DNA of 64,000 nucleotides, from assembly GCA_016708905.1 (NCBI GenBank), contig JADJEV010000002.1, forward strand, positions 1-64,000, in the 5' to 3' direction. The notes beneath the pieces are model-generated. The model saw nothing but the letters and a program-made list of their open reading frames with translations, ran no database searches and was not told where the DNA came from. Below are positions 17,451-27,200 of this stretch, in pieces. Each line of letters opens with the position of its first letter. Position 1 is the first letter of the stretch. Origin of the DNA: Candidatus Methylophosphatis roskildensis (GTDB lineage: Bacteria > Pseudomonadota > Gammaproteobacteria > Burkholderiales > Rhodocyclaceae). Made by a program: the position numbers and the translations under genes.

Positions 17451-17545
17451 GCCGCATGGAATGGACATTCTGGCGGTGGCACCGCTGCGAGCAAGCATCC
17501 ATGCGCCTCCTGGCGGTGCATACCTCAGACCGCCATTCCACGCCG
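17451..17545 (+). repeat. Short dispersed repeat, copy 1
   Basis: Begins GCCGCATGGAATGG, then CATTCTG, and 40 bp later AGCATCCAT. The same order recurs at 37507, and inverted near 49495 and 50812, always between genes. Unlike the other copies it lies inside the transposon cargo. Confidence 0.5.
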
Positions 17546-17561
17546 CTTCCAGGCCGGTCGT

Positions 17562-18134
17562 TCAGGAGCGATTCGCGCTGATCGGTGCGCTCGGGTGGCG
17601 CACGAAACCGAATTCGGTCTCCAGCGAATCGGCGCTCAGGCGCTCGACCGGCATCCCGGCCGGGCCGAAGCGCAGCGCTTCGGCCGGGTTGCCCACGCAG
17701 TCCTCGAGCGCCCGGCCGCTCGAAGCATGGATCATCGGCAGCATCGCGGCGAGATCGCGGTCGTCGAGCACGCCGGGACCGAGTTCGGTGACCAGGATCA
17801 GCGAGCCGTCCTGGTCGATCGCCATGCGTTCGATGCTTCGGGCTGGCGTGCCGGTGTGCGCGGTGAGTTGCGTTGGTTCGTCGTGACCGGACCGATAGAC
17901 CAGCGGCATGTAATCGAGCGACACCCAGACGCGCTGCGGCCCGTTCTGGAAAAACCACGCGCCGCGTTCGCCGGCGAGATAATTGCGGTTGATGAATTCG
18001 CTCAAGCCGCGGTGGGCGATACGCTCGCGCCGCTCGCCGATGCGCCATTCGCCGCGACGCGTCAGCGTAAGCCAGCCATAGCAATCGGGCACATTCGGCC
18101 AGCGTGCCATTGCGCGAACGACGGTTTCATCCAT
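17562..18134 (-). CDS. Conserved protein of unknown function (DUF2944-like)
   Basis: A 190-residue soluble protein starting MDETVVRAMARWPNVPDCYG, followed by WLTLTRRGEWRI, GAWFFQNGPQRVWVSLDYMP and a C-terminal YMP..LVTELGPGVLDDRDL-type region. The start of the protein and the FQNGPQRV block recall a small family found in betaproteobacteria, which I believe is DUF2944; the name is from memory and not certain. The start at ATG 18134 is preferred over 18203 because the conserved text begins there. Function unknown. It faces away from the Usp gene within the transposon cargo. Confidence 0.65.
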   Translation of the reverse strand: MDETVVRAMARWPNVPDCYGWLTLTRRGEWRIGERRERIAHRGLSEFINRNYLAGERGAWFFQNGPQRVWVSLDYMPLVYRSGHDEPTQLTAHTGTPARSIERMAIDQDGSLILVTELGPGVLDDRDLAAMLPMIHASSGRALEDCVGNPAEALRFGPAGMPVERLSADSLETEFGFVRHPSAPISANRS

Positions 18135-18261
18135 GTGGTCGAATGCCCGTATGCTTGATCCGGGTTCGAGTATAGCAATCGGCCGGGGTGGCCCTCGCGC
18201 CACCCGAATGGCGCGAAGCGGGCGGCCCGGCTAACATTTCTGGCGGATTGTGGAGGTGACG

Positions 18262-18714
18262 ATGTACAGGAAGATTCTCGCTGCGTTCGACGGTTCGCCG
18301 AGCGGGCGATCGGGCCTGCTCGAGTGCGCGACCATCCAGCAGTTGCTGGTCGGATCGGAGCTGCACCTGCTCGCGGTCGCGCCGATCGCGGCCGGGATTT
18401 ATCTGACCGAAGGTTTCGTCCCCGATACGTTACAGGACGAGCAGAACCGCGCCTATCGCGAGGTGCTCGACGAGGGGCTGGCGCTGCTGACCGGGCGTGG
18501 CGTCAGTGCCGAAGGCCACCTGGTGACGGGCGAGCCGATCGATGAGATCTGCCGCCTGGCACGCGAACTGGATGTCGACCTGATCGTGGTCGGCCACGGC
18601 CATCGCGCCTCGCGGCTGGAGCGCTGGTGGCGCGGCTCGGTGGGCGCGTCGCTGGTCGAAGATGCGCCGTGCAGCGTGCTGGTGGCGATCGCCAAACAGC
18701 CGGCGGCGCCATGA
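18262..18714 (+). CDS. Universal stress protein (UspA family)
   Basis: A 150-residue single-domain UspA protein. It starts MYRKILAAFDGSPSGRSGLL and ends with the nucleotide-binding pattern VVGHGHRASRLERWWRGSVG followed by ASLVEDAPCSVLVA, i.e. the G-x2-G-x9-G-S/T motif (GHGHR...GSVGASL). An excellent ribosome site GGAGGTGAC sits 3 nt before ATG 18262. It is followed 10 nt later by the response-regulator gene on the same strand, so both may be cotranscribed. It likely helps stress survival through ATP-dependent signalling; the exact role is unknown. Confidence 0.9.
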   Translation: MYRKILAAFDGSPSGRSGLLECATIQQLLVGSELHLLAVAPIAAGIYLTEGFVPDTLQDEQNRAYREVLDEGLALLTGRGVSAEGHLVTGEPIDEICRLARELDVDLIVVGHGHRASRLERWWRGSVGASLVEDAPCSVLVAIAKQPAAP

Positions 18715-18724
18715 GTGGCAGGCG

Positions 18725-19481
18725 ATGAGCAAGCCGCTGCTCGATCCGCTGGCCGGCAATCCGGCGGCGGATCGAGCCGAAGCGCTCGTGCCGCAGGCCA
18801 ATCACCGCTGGCAGCACCATTCGGTGCTGGTGGTGGACGACGAAGAGGGCATGCGCAGCTTCCTCACGCGTATGCTGGCCAGCCGCTGCGCAATGGTGGA
18901 GACGGCGGCCAGCGCGGAGGCGGCGCAACTGCTGTTCAACCGCATCCACTTCGACCTGATCATTCTCGACATCACCCTGCCCGGCAAGTCCGGTGTGGCC
19001 TGGCTGGCCGAGCTGCGCGAGGCCGGCTACCAGGGCGAGGTGATCCTGATCACTGCATTCGCCGACATCGACACCGCGATCAACGCGCTGCGTGCCGGCG
19101 CATCGGACTTCATCCTCAAGCCGTTTCGCGTCGACCAGATCCTCAACTCGATGCAGCGCTGCTTCGATCGCGCGCGGCTGGTGCGGGAGAACTTCATCCT
19201 GCGCCGCACCGTCGAGGAAATGGCCGGCGGGGTCGACAGCATCATCGGCAACTCGAAGGCGGTGGCGCAACTGCGCCAGACCATCCTGCGGGTGGCGGCG
19301 ATGCCGAGCACGGTGCTGTTGCAGGGTGAATCCGGTGTCGGCAAGGAAGTGGCGGCACGCGCACTGCATCGCTGCAGTCCGCGCGCCCAGCGTCCGTTCG
19401 CGCCGGTCAATTGCGCGGCGATCAGCGCCGAGCTGATCGAGTCGGAGCTGTTCGGCCACGTCAAGGGGGCATTCACCAGGG
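18725..19481 (+). pseudogene. NtrC-type response regulator, truncated by IS copy B
   Basis: The preserved part has a receiver domain (VLVVDDEEGMRSFL, phosphoacceptor in LIILDITLPGKSG, conserved lysine in FILKPF) and the start of a sigma-54 AAA+ domain (IIGNSKAVAQLRQTI, Walker A LLQGESGVGKEVAARALH, VNCAAISAELIESELFGHVK, GAFT). The frame enters the IS inverted repeat at 19482 and stops at 19501, so Walker B, the arginine finger and the DNA-binding domain are missing. It cannot activate transcription. The missing 3' part is not in the window, which shows that the cargo came from another locus. Confidence 0.9.
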
Positions 19482-19693
19482 CAGTGCCGACGCACGTATA
19501 GCGTCGATTCAGGTTGTAGCACGATTATTCGGAAGACTCGGGCGGATTTGGGTCAAACAGGTGGCCGAGAAGGCGCTTTTGCGAGTGCGCCTGAGCGCTG
19601 GCCCGGTCGGATTCGACAGCCCGGTGACGTTCGGGCAATAGCGGGGCGCCCCGCGGCGAATGCAGGGATGGGACAGCGCGGTTTGCAGGCCTG

Positions 19694-21228
19694 TCAGGTG
19701 AAGCGAAGCTGGAACGGACGTTCCATGCGCTGTTTGACCGTTGGCGGATCGAGCCATGGGCCGCTATAGGTGCTGCGCACGAATTGTATGAAGGCGCGCA
19801 CACCGATCGCCAGATGCTGCGCGACCAGCGCGCTCGAGAAGCGTGCCAGGGTGTTGAGCAGGTGCGCGAGACGCATCAGGTAATGATAGCCGCGCATCGC
19901 GTTCCAATTCTTGGCGAAGAGATGCTCGTAGCGGTAACCGTGGTGCTTTTCGACCAGGTTGCAGCTCTCGATCCCCAACGGTGACGCGCCGCCAGATTGC
20001 AGCGTTGGTGGACGTTCTCGCGCCGCAGCTTTTGGCTTGAGATCCAGGCATGTTTGGCGGTCTTTGTCACGATCTCGCCGTCCTCGTCGAGCGCTTGCCA
20101 GTTTTCGCGGCAGAGCACGACGTGCACGTCGCGGTGATGGCGGTGGTTGGGTCCGTATTCGTAACGAATGTCATTGACCCAACGAAAGTGCTGCGCTCGC
20201 TCGCCCCAGCTCTGGCGGTGTTCATTGTCGGGTTTGAACTTCAGCAGAGCGCCGTATTCCGTCCACACCGTGGGCAGCGAATCGTCTTTGAGCACGATCA
20301 TGAACTGCCAGTGATAATCGCGGCAACGCTCCAGCACGGGCCCGTTGGGATACAGTCCGTCAAGCAGCAGCATCACCGCCAGGCGGGGAAAGGCCTTTTT
20401 GATGCGCTCGGCCAGGCGGTGAAAGGCCCGCAGCTCGCAGTCCTGCTTGTTCTGCTCGGTGTCACCGTGCTGATAGTCGAGAAACTCGCTCATCAGCGGA
20501 ATCACCATGCCGTTGTGAAAGCACAGGTTCGCTTCCAGGACATAGACGTGGTACTGATAGCGGGCGTGCTCGGGCGCGTCCTGATCGGACCCTGACAGAC
20601 GCTTTTCCTGTAGCGACTCGCTCCACAAAGTGGCGCCGCCCACCTTCTGCGTGCCATCGATGGCGATGGGATAGCAGTTATTGATCCGGTAGTTTGCAAA
20701 CTTCTTCTTGCGGATGAGCCGCTCGACCAAATCGATATGTGCGTGCTCGATTTGGCCCACATCGATCTTGCTCAGCAGACGAAACAACGTATCGGCATGG
20801 GGCAAACTGTCCAACTCGGGGAACAGCAGCCGCAGGTTGTGCTCGAACATGGGCCGCGTGATATCGGTGTTGGCTTCCCGCCGTGAGCTGTAGTGCAGGA
20901 CAAACACCAGGATGCCATACAGCATCAGGCTCACCAGCGCGTGCTTGAGCTTTTTCGGGTTGCGCGTGTCCTGGATCTGACGCAGTCGTTTAAGCAGCGT
21001 CGGCAGCTGCGCTCTGAACACGCGCGCCTGCTCGGTAACGGCCTCGGTGCGCGCGTGACATTCTTCTTCAACGCTTTGGTAAGGGCTTAAGCGGCTGGCT
21101 GGGCTCGGCGGCGCAGGAACAATGAGTCCGGCGGCTTGTTGTTGCTGGCGCAACTCACGGTACTGGTGTTTTTTTTGAAGCGCTTGCTTGGCCGCCTCTC
21201 GTGCCGGACGCCGGCTCACTTTGCCCAT
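19694..21228 (-). pseudogene. DDE transposase of IS copy B, frameshifted
   Basis: Identical to the copy A transposase from ATG 21228 down to the region of the catalytic glutamate, where a run of five C in copy A (13757-13761) is four C here (19973-19976). The frame shifts within HRWGIESC, so the glutamate and the C-terminal 95 residues are in another frame (19694-19978). The protein would lose its third catalytic residue and be inactive, unless the missing base is a homopolymer sequencing error. Copy A could supply transposase in trans. Confidence 0.88.
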
Positions 21229-22145
21229 GGTTCGTGCCTTTCCTGGAGTTGATCGCAGCACAGCAGGCGACGGCACTGCGCCTGCAGCGCTTTGACGAAG
21301 ATCAGCTTGGCAGAGCTGTGATAGTGCTTGCCGGGGCGCGCCAAACCGCGACCGCTGGTGTGCCCCAGCAACTGCCAGCCGGCGCCGCGGTAGCAGGTGC
21401 CGCGATAGTGCGCCGGATCGACAAAGCTCTCCAGCAGCAGCGGCCGGTATCCCCAGCACGCCTGCCAGTCATCGGCCAACTGGCGTGCCAGCTGGCCCAG
21501 CACATGGCTGGCCAAGTGCTCGATCCGCACCCAGGGAAACACCAGGAAACGATTATTGTTGACCACCCAGGGCAGGTTCGCCAGGCGCTGGCGCGCACTC
21601 CAGCCGATCCAGCGATCACGCGGCTCGATTGCCCTGGCCGCGCCACACAGCAGCAGATAGCCCAGGCTTCGATCGGCGGCCTCAATGCGGTAGCGCGCCC
21701 AATAGCCAAACGGCTTGTGGTAGCCCAGCGGATGAAAGCGCTCGACATAGGCATTGCACTGCGCCACATCGTGCGCCTGCCCAAGCAGGCGCAAGCGCAC
21801 CGGCCCAAGCTGCGCCAACGTGCACTGCACCGACTCACCCGAGACAATCGGCACGCTGGGCGTTGCTGCCCTGTCCCGCCCGCTCGTCTGGTCGCCGCCC
21901 TGTGTGCGCCGCGCCGGCAGACGAATCTCGCCGCCCGCTTCCAGGCGCGCCAGCAACTTCCTGCAAGCCTCTTTCTTGGGCGCACCCGCCGGCGTGAGCC
22001 ACCCCAGATGTTCGCACAGCGTGTCAGCCAATTCCGAGCGCGCCAACCTGGGAAAGCGCTCTATCAGAGTGCGGATGTAGGCAATATCTTCTGCGCCAAT
22101 CTCGCGATTGCCTTGCCACAGGTTCAACCCATCAGATTGGAACAT
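21216..22145 (-). CDS. DruA-like (DUF4338) protein of IS copy B
   Basis: By eye the same 309-residue protein as at 15001-15930, with the DUF4338 blocks RDRWIGWSARQ, RFLVFPWVRIEHLASHV and LLLESFVDPAHYRGTCYRG intact. Its stop overlaps the transposase ATG by 13 nt, as in copy A. That this reading frame is preserved while the transposase is frameshifted is worth noting but may be chance. Function within the element is unknown. Confidence 0.85.
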   Translation of the reverse strand: MFQSDGLNLWQGNREIGAEDIAYIRTLIERFPRLARSELADTLCEHLGWLTPAGAPKKEACRKLLARLEAGGEIRLPARRTQGGDQTSGRDRAATPSVPIVSGESVQCTLAQLGPVRLRLLGQAHDVAQCNAYVERFHPLGYHKPFGYWARYRIEAADRSLGYLLLCGAARAIEPRDRWIGWSARQRLANLPWVVNNNRFLVFPWVRIEHLASHVLGQLARQLADDWQACWGYRPLLLESFVDPAHYRGTCYRGAGWQLLGHTSGRGLARPGKHYHSSAKLIFVKALQAQCRRLLCCDQLQERHEPWAK

Positions 22146-22292
22146 CGCGTGAAAGCCCTTAAGGCGTGTTGGCTCACGCTCGATTATCCAAGACCGAAAT
22201 CCGGCTGTCTAGCCCTTTCGCGAAGAAAATATTTTTGCCCGCGCTCCCACCCCTTGTAGCATCAGGGTTTCAGCACATGTGCGTCGGCACTG

Positions 22293-22300
22293 AGCACCGT
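22293..22300. repeat. 8-bp target-site duplication, right copy
   Basis: AGCACCGT immediately follows the right inverted repeat of IS copy B and matches 13258-13265 exactly, closing the composite transposon. Confidence 0.92.
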
Positions 22301-23354
22301 CCTTAGCGCCGCCGGCGAAGAGCGGGTCGCACTGCTTGCCGCTGGACTCGCGGGCCCGTGGCAACGGCCGCGCTACCGGCGCGAAGCCATAGGCTTGGCG
22401 CTCCACGGCCTGCACGCCTGCCATCGCGATGCGCATTACGTCGTCCGCGAGGGTGCGATCGAGCTGCTCGACGAAGTAACCGGACGCATTGCGGCAGGCC
22501 GCGTCTGGTCGCGCGGCCTGCACACGGTCGTCGCGCTGAAGGAGGGCCTGAGCCCGCCGGACGAGACCGACACCGTGGCGCAAATCACGTTCCAGCGCTT
22601 CTTTCTGCGCTACTGGCGCGTCGCCGGTCTGAGCGGCACGCTGCGCGAGGCGCGCGCTGAGCTGCGCGGGCTGCTCGGTGCCGCCGTCGTCCGCGTCCCG
22701 CTGCATGCGCCGTGCCGGCGGCAGGCACTGCCGCCGCGCTTGTTCGAGCGCGCCGACGTACGCTGGGCCGCGGTCTGCGAGCGGGTCGCCGCGCTGCAGG
22801 CCGCCGGCCGTCCGGTGCTGGTCGGCACCGACAGCGTCGCGGATTCACAGGCGCTCTCGCACCAACTCCAGGCGGCAGGCATCGCGCATCGCGTGCTGAA
22901 TGCGCTCCATGACGCCGATGAGGCCACCATTGTCGCTGCGGCCGGCCGCGCCGGCCGAGTAACGGTGGCTACACGCATGGCCGGCCGCGGCACGGATATC
23001 GTGCTCGACGCCGCCGCGCGCGCTGCCGGTGGCCTGCACGTGCTGTCATGCCAGCACAACCCGTCGTACCGGCTCGACCGCCAGCTCGCCGGCCGTGCCG
23101 GCCGTCAGGGGGATCCGGGTAGTGCCGAAACGTGGTTTTTGCCGCGCTTTGCGAATTCAGAAGTGCTGGGGGATGTCGATAAGCATGGGAGATGGACATA
23201 TCGGCAATCTTGGGGGGCAGCTTGGCTCATTCAATCCGCTCGGCGGTGGTCGCAATGGCGCGAGGATTGCCGGCGTGCGACCTTGCGCCGCGAACTGCTG
23301 CAGCAAGACCGGCACTGGCAGCGCAGACTCTCGTTCGCCGGGCCGCCGGCCTGA
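22293..23354 (+). pseudogene. Accessory SecA-like ATPase, 3' part
   Basis: Continuation of the SecA-like gene begun at 12343. It holds the helicase-2 half: LVGTDSVADSQALSHQL, then the SecA signature ATRMAGRGTDIVLDAAARAA and SYRLDRQLAGRAGRQGDPGS with the motif VI arginines. The scaffold region EGAIELLDEVTGRIAAGRVW and WSRGLHTVVALKEGL (SecA-type 'GLHQAIEAKE' equivalent) precedes it. The protein ends about 85 residues after motif VI, so the helical scaffold and zinc-binding tail of housekeeping SecA are missing. An internal ATG (22395) could in principle give a separate fragment, but without the first ATPase half it would be inactive. Confidence 0.88.
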
Positions 23355-24265
23355 TACTCGCGCTCGCCGCCCTGCCGGCGCTGACTGCAACGCCGGTCGC
23401 GTCGGCTGCGAAGCCGTTCGGCTGCCTGATAGAGCCCGACCGCGTCGCCGACATCGGCTCGCAGGTGATTGGCGTCGTCGAGCGCCTGGGTGCCGAACGC
23501 GGGGACCGTGTCAGTGCCGGCCAGCCCTTGCTGACGCTGCGCGCCGAGGTCGAACGCGCCAACGCCGGCGTGGCCGAGACCCGTGCCCGCGTCGACGCCG
23601 ACGTGCTGGCCGCCCGGGCCAGCCTGGCGCTGGCCGAGCAGAAGCTGCGCCGTGCACAGGCCCTCGTGTCCGCTAAATTCGTATCGGCGCAGACCTTGGA
23701 CCAGGCGGCGGCGGAACTCGAACTGGCACGCCAGAAACTTGCCCAGACCCGTGGTCAGCAGCGTATCTGGGCCGAGGAGCGTCGCGTCGCCGAGGCGCAG
23801 TTGGCGCTGCGCACAATTCGCAGTCCGTTCGCCGGTGTGGTGGTCGAGCGTTTCGTAGACCTGGGTGAGCGAGTCGAGGAAAAGCCGCTGATGCGGGTGG
23901 CCGTACTTGACCCCTTGCGTGTCGAGTTGATGGTTCCGTCTACCCAGTACCGTGCCATAAGCGTCGGCGACCAACTGACGATTCGGCCAGAACTGCCCGG
24001 TATCGAGCCGGTTTCGGCGACCGTGAGTCAGGTTGACCACGTGCTCGATGCGGCGAGCAACAGCTTCCGCGTGCGGCTGTCGCTGCCCAACCCGCACAAC
24101 CGCTTGCGCGCCGGCCTGCGCTGCAAGGCCGATCTGGCGCCGGTCGCGGTGAACTCGGCGCCGCGCGCCGTCCCGCCCTCACACCAGGCTGCCACGTCGC
24201 TCAGGTTCGCGACCTCGCTTCAAATCCCGGCTGCGATCCGGCCGGTCGCCAGCAGCCGGCCCTGA
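23255..24265 (+). CDS. Periplasmic membrane fusion (HlyD/RND adaptor-like) protein
   Basis: A second adaptor of the cluster, about 336 residues. An N-terminal signal or anchor (RRAAGLILALAALPALTATP) is followed by DIGSQVIGVVERLGAERGDR with the half-lipoyl GDRVSAGQPLLTL, a long coiled coil (about 90-190), the second half-lipoyl RTIRSPFAGVVVERFVDLGE, and beta-barrel text EPVSATVSQVDHVLDAASNS typical of RND adaptors. The start is uncertain: ATG 23255 is chosen because it gives a sensible leader, overlapping the SecA-like gene by 100 nt; ATG 23192 is in frame upstream. Neither an RND pump nor a TolC gene is nearby. Confidence 0.8.
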   Translation: MARGLPACDLAPRTAAARPALAAQTLVRRAAGLILALAALPALTATPVASAAKPFGCLIEPDRVADIGSQVIGVVERLGAERGDRVSAGQPLLTLRAEVERANAGVAETRARVDADVLAARASLALAEQKLRRAQALVSAKFVSAQTLDQAAAELELARQKLAQTRGQQRIWAEERRVAEAQLALRTIRSPFAGVVVERFVDLGERVEEKPLMRVAVLDPLRVELMVPSTQYRAISVGDQLTIRPELPGIEPVSATVSQVDHVLDAASNSFRVRLSLPNPHNRLRAGLRCKADLAPVAVNSAPRAVPPSHQAATSLRFATSLQIPAAIRPVASSRP

Positions 24266-24294
24266 GAGGGGCGCTGCACCGAGGCCGCAATCCC

Positions 24295-27200
24295 ATGCAC
24301 CGCGATTCAGCCAGCCTTCGCCTGATCGCCGAAACCATGGAGGATCGCATCCTCCATTCGGCCGACTTGGCACCCCTGCTGCTGGGGTCCGCCGCGATCG
24401 ACTCCCGCCCGGCCGATGCGGCCACCGCGGCTGCCGCGCAAGTGAATCGCAGCGAGATTGCGTTCGTCGACGCCGCATTGCCAAACGCGGTCGAGTTGCG
24501 CGCTGACCTGCTGGCACAAAACGCAGCCGGGCGGCCAATGGAAGTCGTCACAATTGGGCGTGGCGAGGACGGCCTCGCCTTGATGACGCAGACCCTTGCC
24601 GGGCGGCACGACCTCAGCGCCGTCCATGTGCTGTCGCATGGCAGCGACGGCCGGCTGCAACTGGGTAGCAGCGCGCTCGACGGCAAAGTCCTGCTCGGCC
24701 GGGCGGCGGAGGTCGCCGCCTGGAGCGAGGCGCTGACGCCTGATGCCGACCTGCTGCTTTACGGCTGCGACTTCGCCGAGACGGTTATTGGCCAGCGCTT
24801 GGTGCAGGACTTGGCTGCACTTACCGGCGCGGACGTCGCCGCCAGCACGGATCTCACCGGCAACGAACAGTTCGGCGGCAATTGGCGGCTCGAATACCAG
24901 AATGGGCAGATCGAAGCGCGCGTGGTGGCCGACGAACGCACGCAGGCGCAGTGGCAAGGGTTGATGGCGATCGGGCCGCAGAACGCTGTGCCAGGAGCGC
25001 AGACCGCGCTTACGAACTCCAACCTCGTATTTTCGACCGGCAACGGAAACGCGATTTCGATAAGCGACGCGGATTCTGCCGGCGGCTCGCCGCAGATCAC
25101 GCTGACGGTGACGAACGGTAACGCGACCCTCAGCCGGACAACCGGGCTGACCTTCATAGCGGGTGGCAACGGCACCCCGACCATGACGTTCCGGGGCACC
25201 TACGCAAACATCAATGCCGCCCTGAACGGCTTGAGCTACAGCCCGAGTGCCAACTTCACCGGCGGCGCGACGCTGACAATCAGCACTCTGGACGAGAACT
25301 TGGTCGCGTTGAATATCGATGGCGCGCTGAAGGGCCGCTACACCTTCGACGACACGAGCGACCTGGGCAACGATACCAGTCCGGCGGGCGCTTACGACGG
25401 CTCGTGCGTCGGTGGCGCGACCGCCGCGGTGGACGCTGCGCGCGGCAACGTCCTGAACCTCGATGCCGCCGGCGGCGCCGATTATGTGCGAATGACCGGG
25501 CACTTCGGCAGCCCGTCCAGCGTCACGCTGGCTGCCTGGGTCAATTTCACGGCCGCTCCGACGGACGGAGGGGACGTCATCTCGCTGGGGGACAGCACGG
25601 CACTTCGTGTAGACGATCTCGGGAACCTGAAGGGCTACATCTACAACGGCTCAGCCTGGAAGAACGTCACCTACGCGACGACACTCGCGGGAACAGGCTG
25701 GCACCACGTCGCCTACACGTTCGACAACGCCGGCAATGTGCAGAAGCTCTACCTGGACGGCGTCCAGGTTGCCGCACTCGCGGAGACCGGCTCGATTTCC
25801 TACACGCTGGGTGCGAACAGCTACATCGGCACGCATGGCAACAGCTCGACGACGCATGACTACACGGGGAAGATCGACGACGCCCGCGTCTATAGCCGAG
25901 CGTTGACGGCCGCGGAGATCGCGAATCTCGCATCCGATCTGAATCTGGTGGACACCGACAGCGCGGCGATCACGGTCAACGCCGTCAACGACGCTCCGCT
26001 GGTCACCACAACTAGCAGCACGCTGGCCTACACCGAAAACGCCCCCGCCACCGCCATCGACCCGACGCTGACCGTCGGCGACGTCGACAGCGCCAACCTC
26101 GCCAGCGCCACGGTCGGCATCAGCGCCAACTACGCCGCCGGCCAGGATCTGCTGTCCTTCGTCAACCAGAACGGCATCAGCGGCAGTTGGAACGTCGGCA
26201 CCGGCGTGCTCACGCTGACCGGCAGCGCCAGCGTGGCCAACTACCAGACCGCGCTTCGCAGCGTCACCTACTTCAACACCAGCCATCCGCCGAACACGGC
26301 GACGCGCACCGTGTCCTTCGCGGTCAACGACGGCGCGTCCAACAGCAACACCACCACGCGCAACGTCAGCGTGGCGGCGCTCGTCAACACGCAGATCACG
26401 GCGGCTCAGGACACCTACGTCACCAAGAACAGCACGAACAACTACGGCGCGTCCACGAGCCTAGTCCTCGACCGGTCGGGCGGCAGCCTCGGCGATAAGC
26501 GCGTGCTGTTGCAGTTCGACCTGAGTTCGATCCCCGCAGGCGCGACCATCACCAGCGCCACCTTGCAGATGCAGGCGACGCAGAACGGCTCGGCCTTTGA
26601 CATCAATGTCTACAGGCTCACCGAGGCCTGGGTCGAAGGCAACGGCAATGGCAGCGCCGACGCGGCCAACTGGAACAACAGACTTCCCGGCACGGCCTGG
26701 ACGGCCGGGCCGGGCGGCACGTTCGACCCGGCGGTGGTTGCCACACTGAACACGGCCGCGATAGGGCAGCACAGTTGGGATCTCACGAGCCTGGTGCGAG
26801 CCTGGCACCTGGGCAGTACGGCCAACCACGGCATCATCCTCGGCAGCCCGAACTCGGGCACGACGACGGTCACCTACGACAGCAGCGAAGGCGCTACACC
26901 GCCGCGCCTGGCAATCGCCTACACGCCGGCCCCGAACGTGGCCCCGATCGTCACGACAACAGGCAGCACGCTGGCCTATATCGAGAACGCCGCAGCGACC
27001 GCCATCGATCCGGCGTTGACCGTGGCTGACACCGACAGCGCCAACCTCGCCGTCGCCACGGTCACGATCTCGACCAATTACGCCGCCGGACAGGACGTGC
27101 TGGCCTTCGTCAACCAGAACGGCATCAGCGGTAGCTGGAACGCCGGCACCGGCGTGCTCACGCTCACCGGCGGCGCCACGGTCGCCAACTACCAGACAGC

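Larger units (their letters stand above)
13266..22292. mobile_element. Composite transposon: two druA-tnp IS copies flanking an RES/Xre-Usp cargo
   Basis: Two nearly identical IS copies in the same orientation bracket 3,404 bp of cargo (16078-19481). The whole unit is flanked by the 8-bp direct repeat AGCACCGT and interrupts a SecA-like gene whose frame is exactly restored by removal. The inner IS borders have unrelated sequence, as expected when two ISs move a segment together. The cargo includes a regulator gene truncated by the second IS, so the segment was lifted from another replicon position. Confidence 0.92.
19482..22292 (-). mobile_element. IS copy B (druA-like plus frameshifted transposase), 2,811 bp
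   Basis: Same structure and inverted repeats as copy A (CAGTGCCGACGCAC at 19482-19495 and inverted at 22279-22292). The differences I see by eye are one missing C at 19973-19976, a C-to-T change near 22232, and a GC-rich patch at about 19644-19654 that reads GGGGCGCCCC instead of GGGGGCGCCC. Near-identity means the two copies are recent relatives or homogenised. Confidence 0.92.

Noticed and set aside
22395..23354. The SecA-like 3' half as an independent gene starting at ATG 22395
   Set aside because: Family text continues upstream of that ATG to 22301 and joins exactly with 13265 across the duplication; it is half of a split gene.
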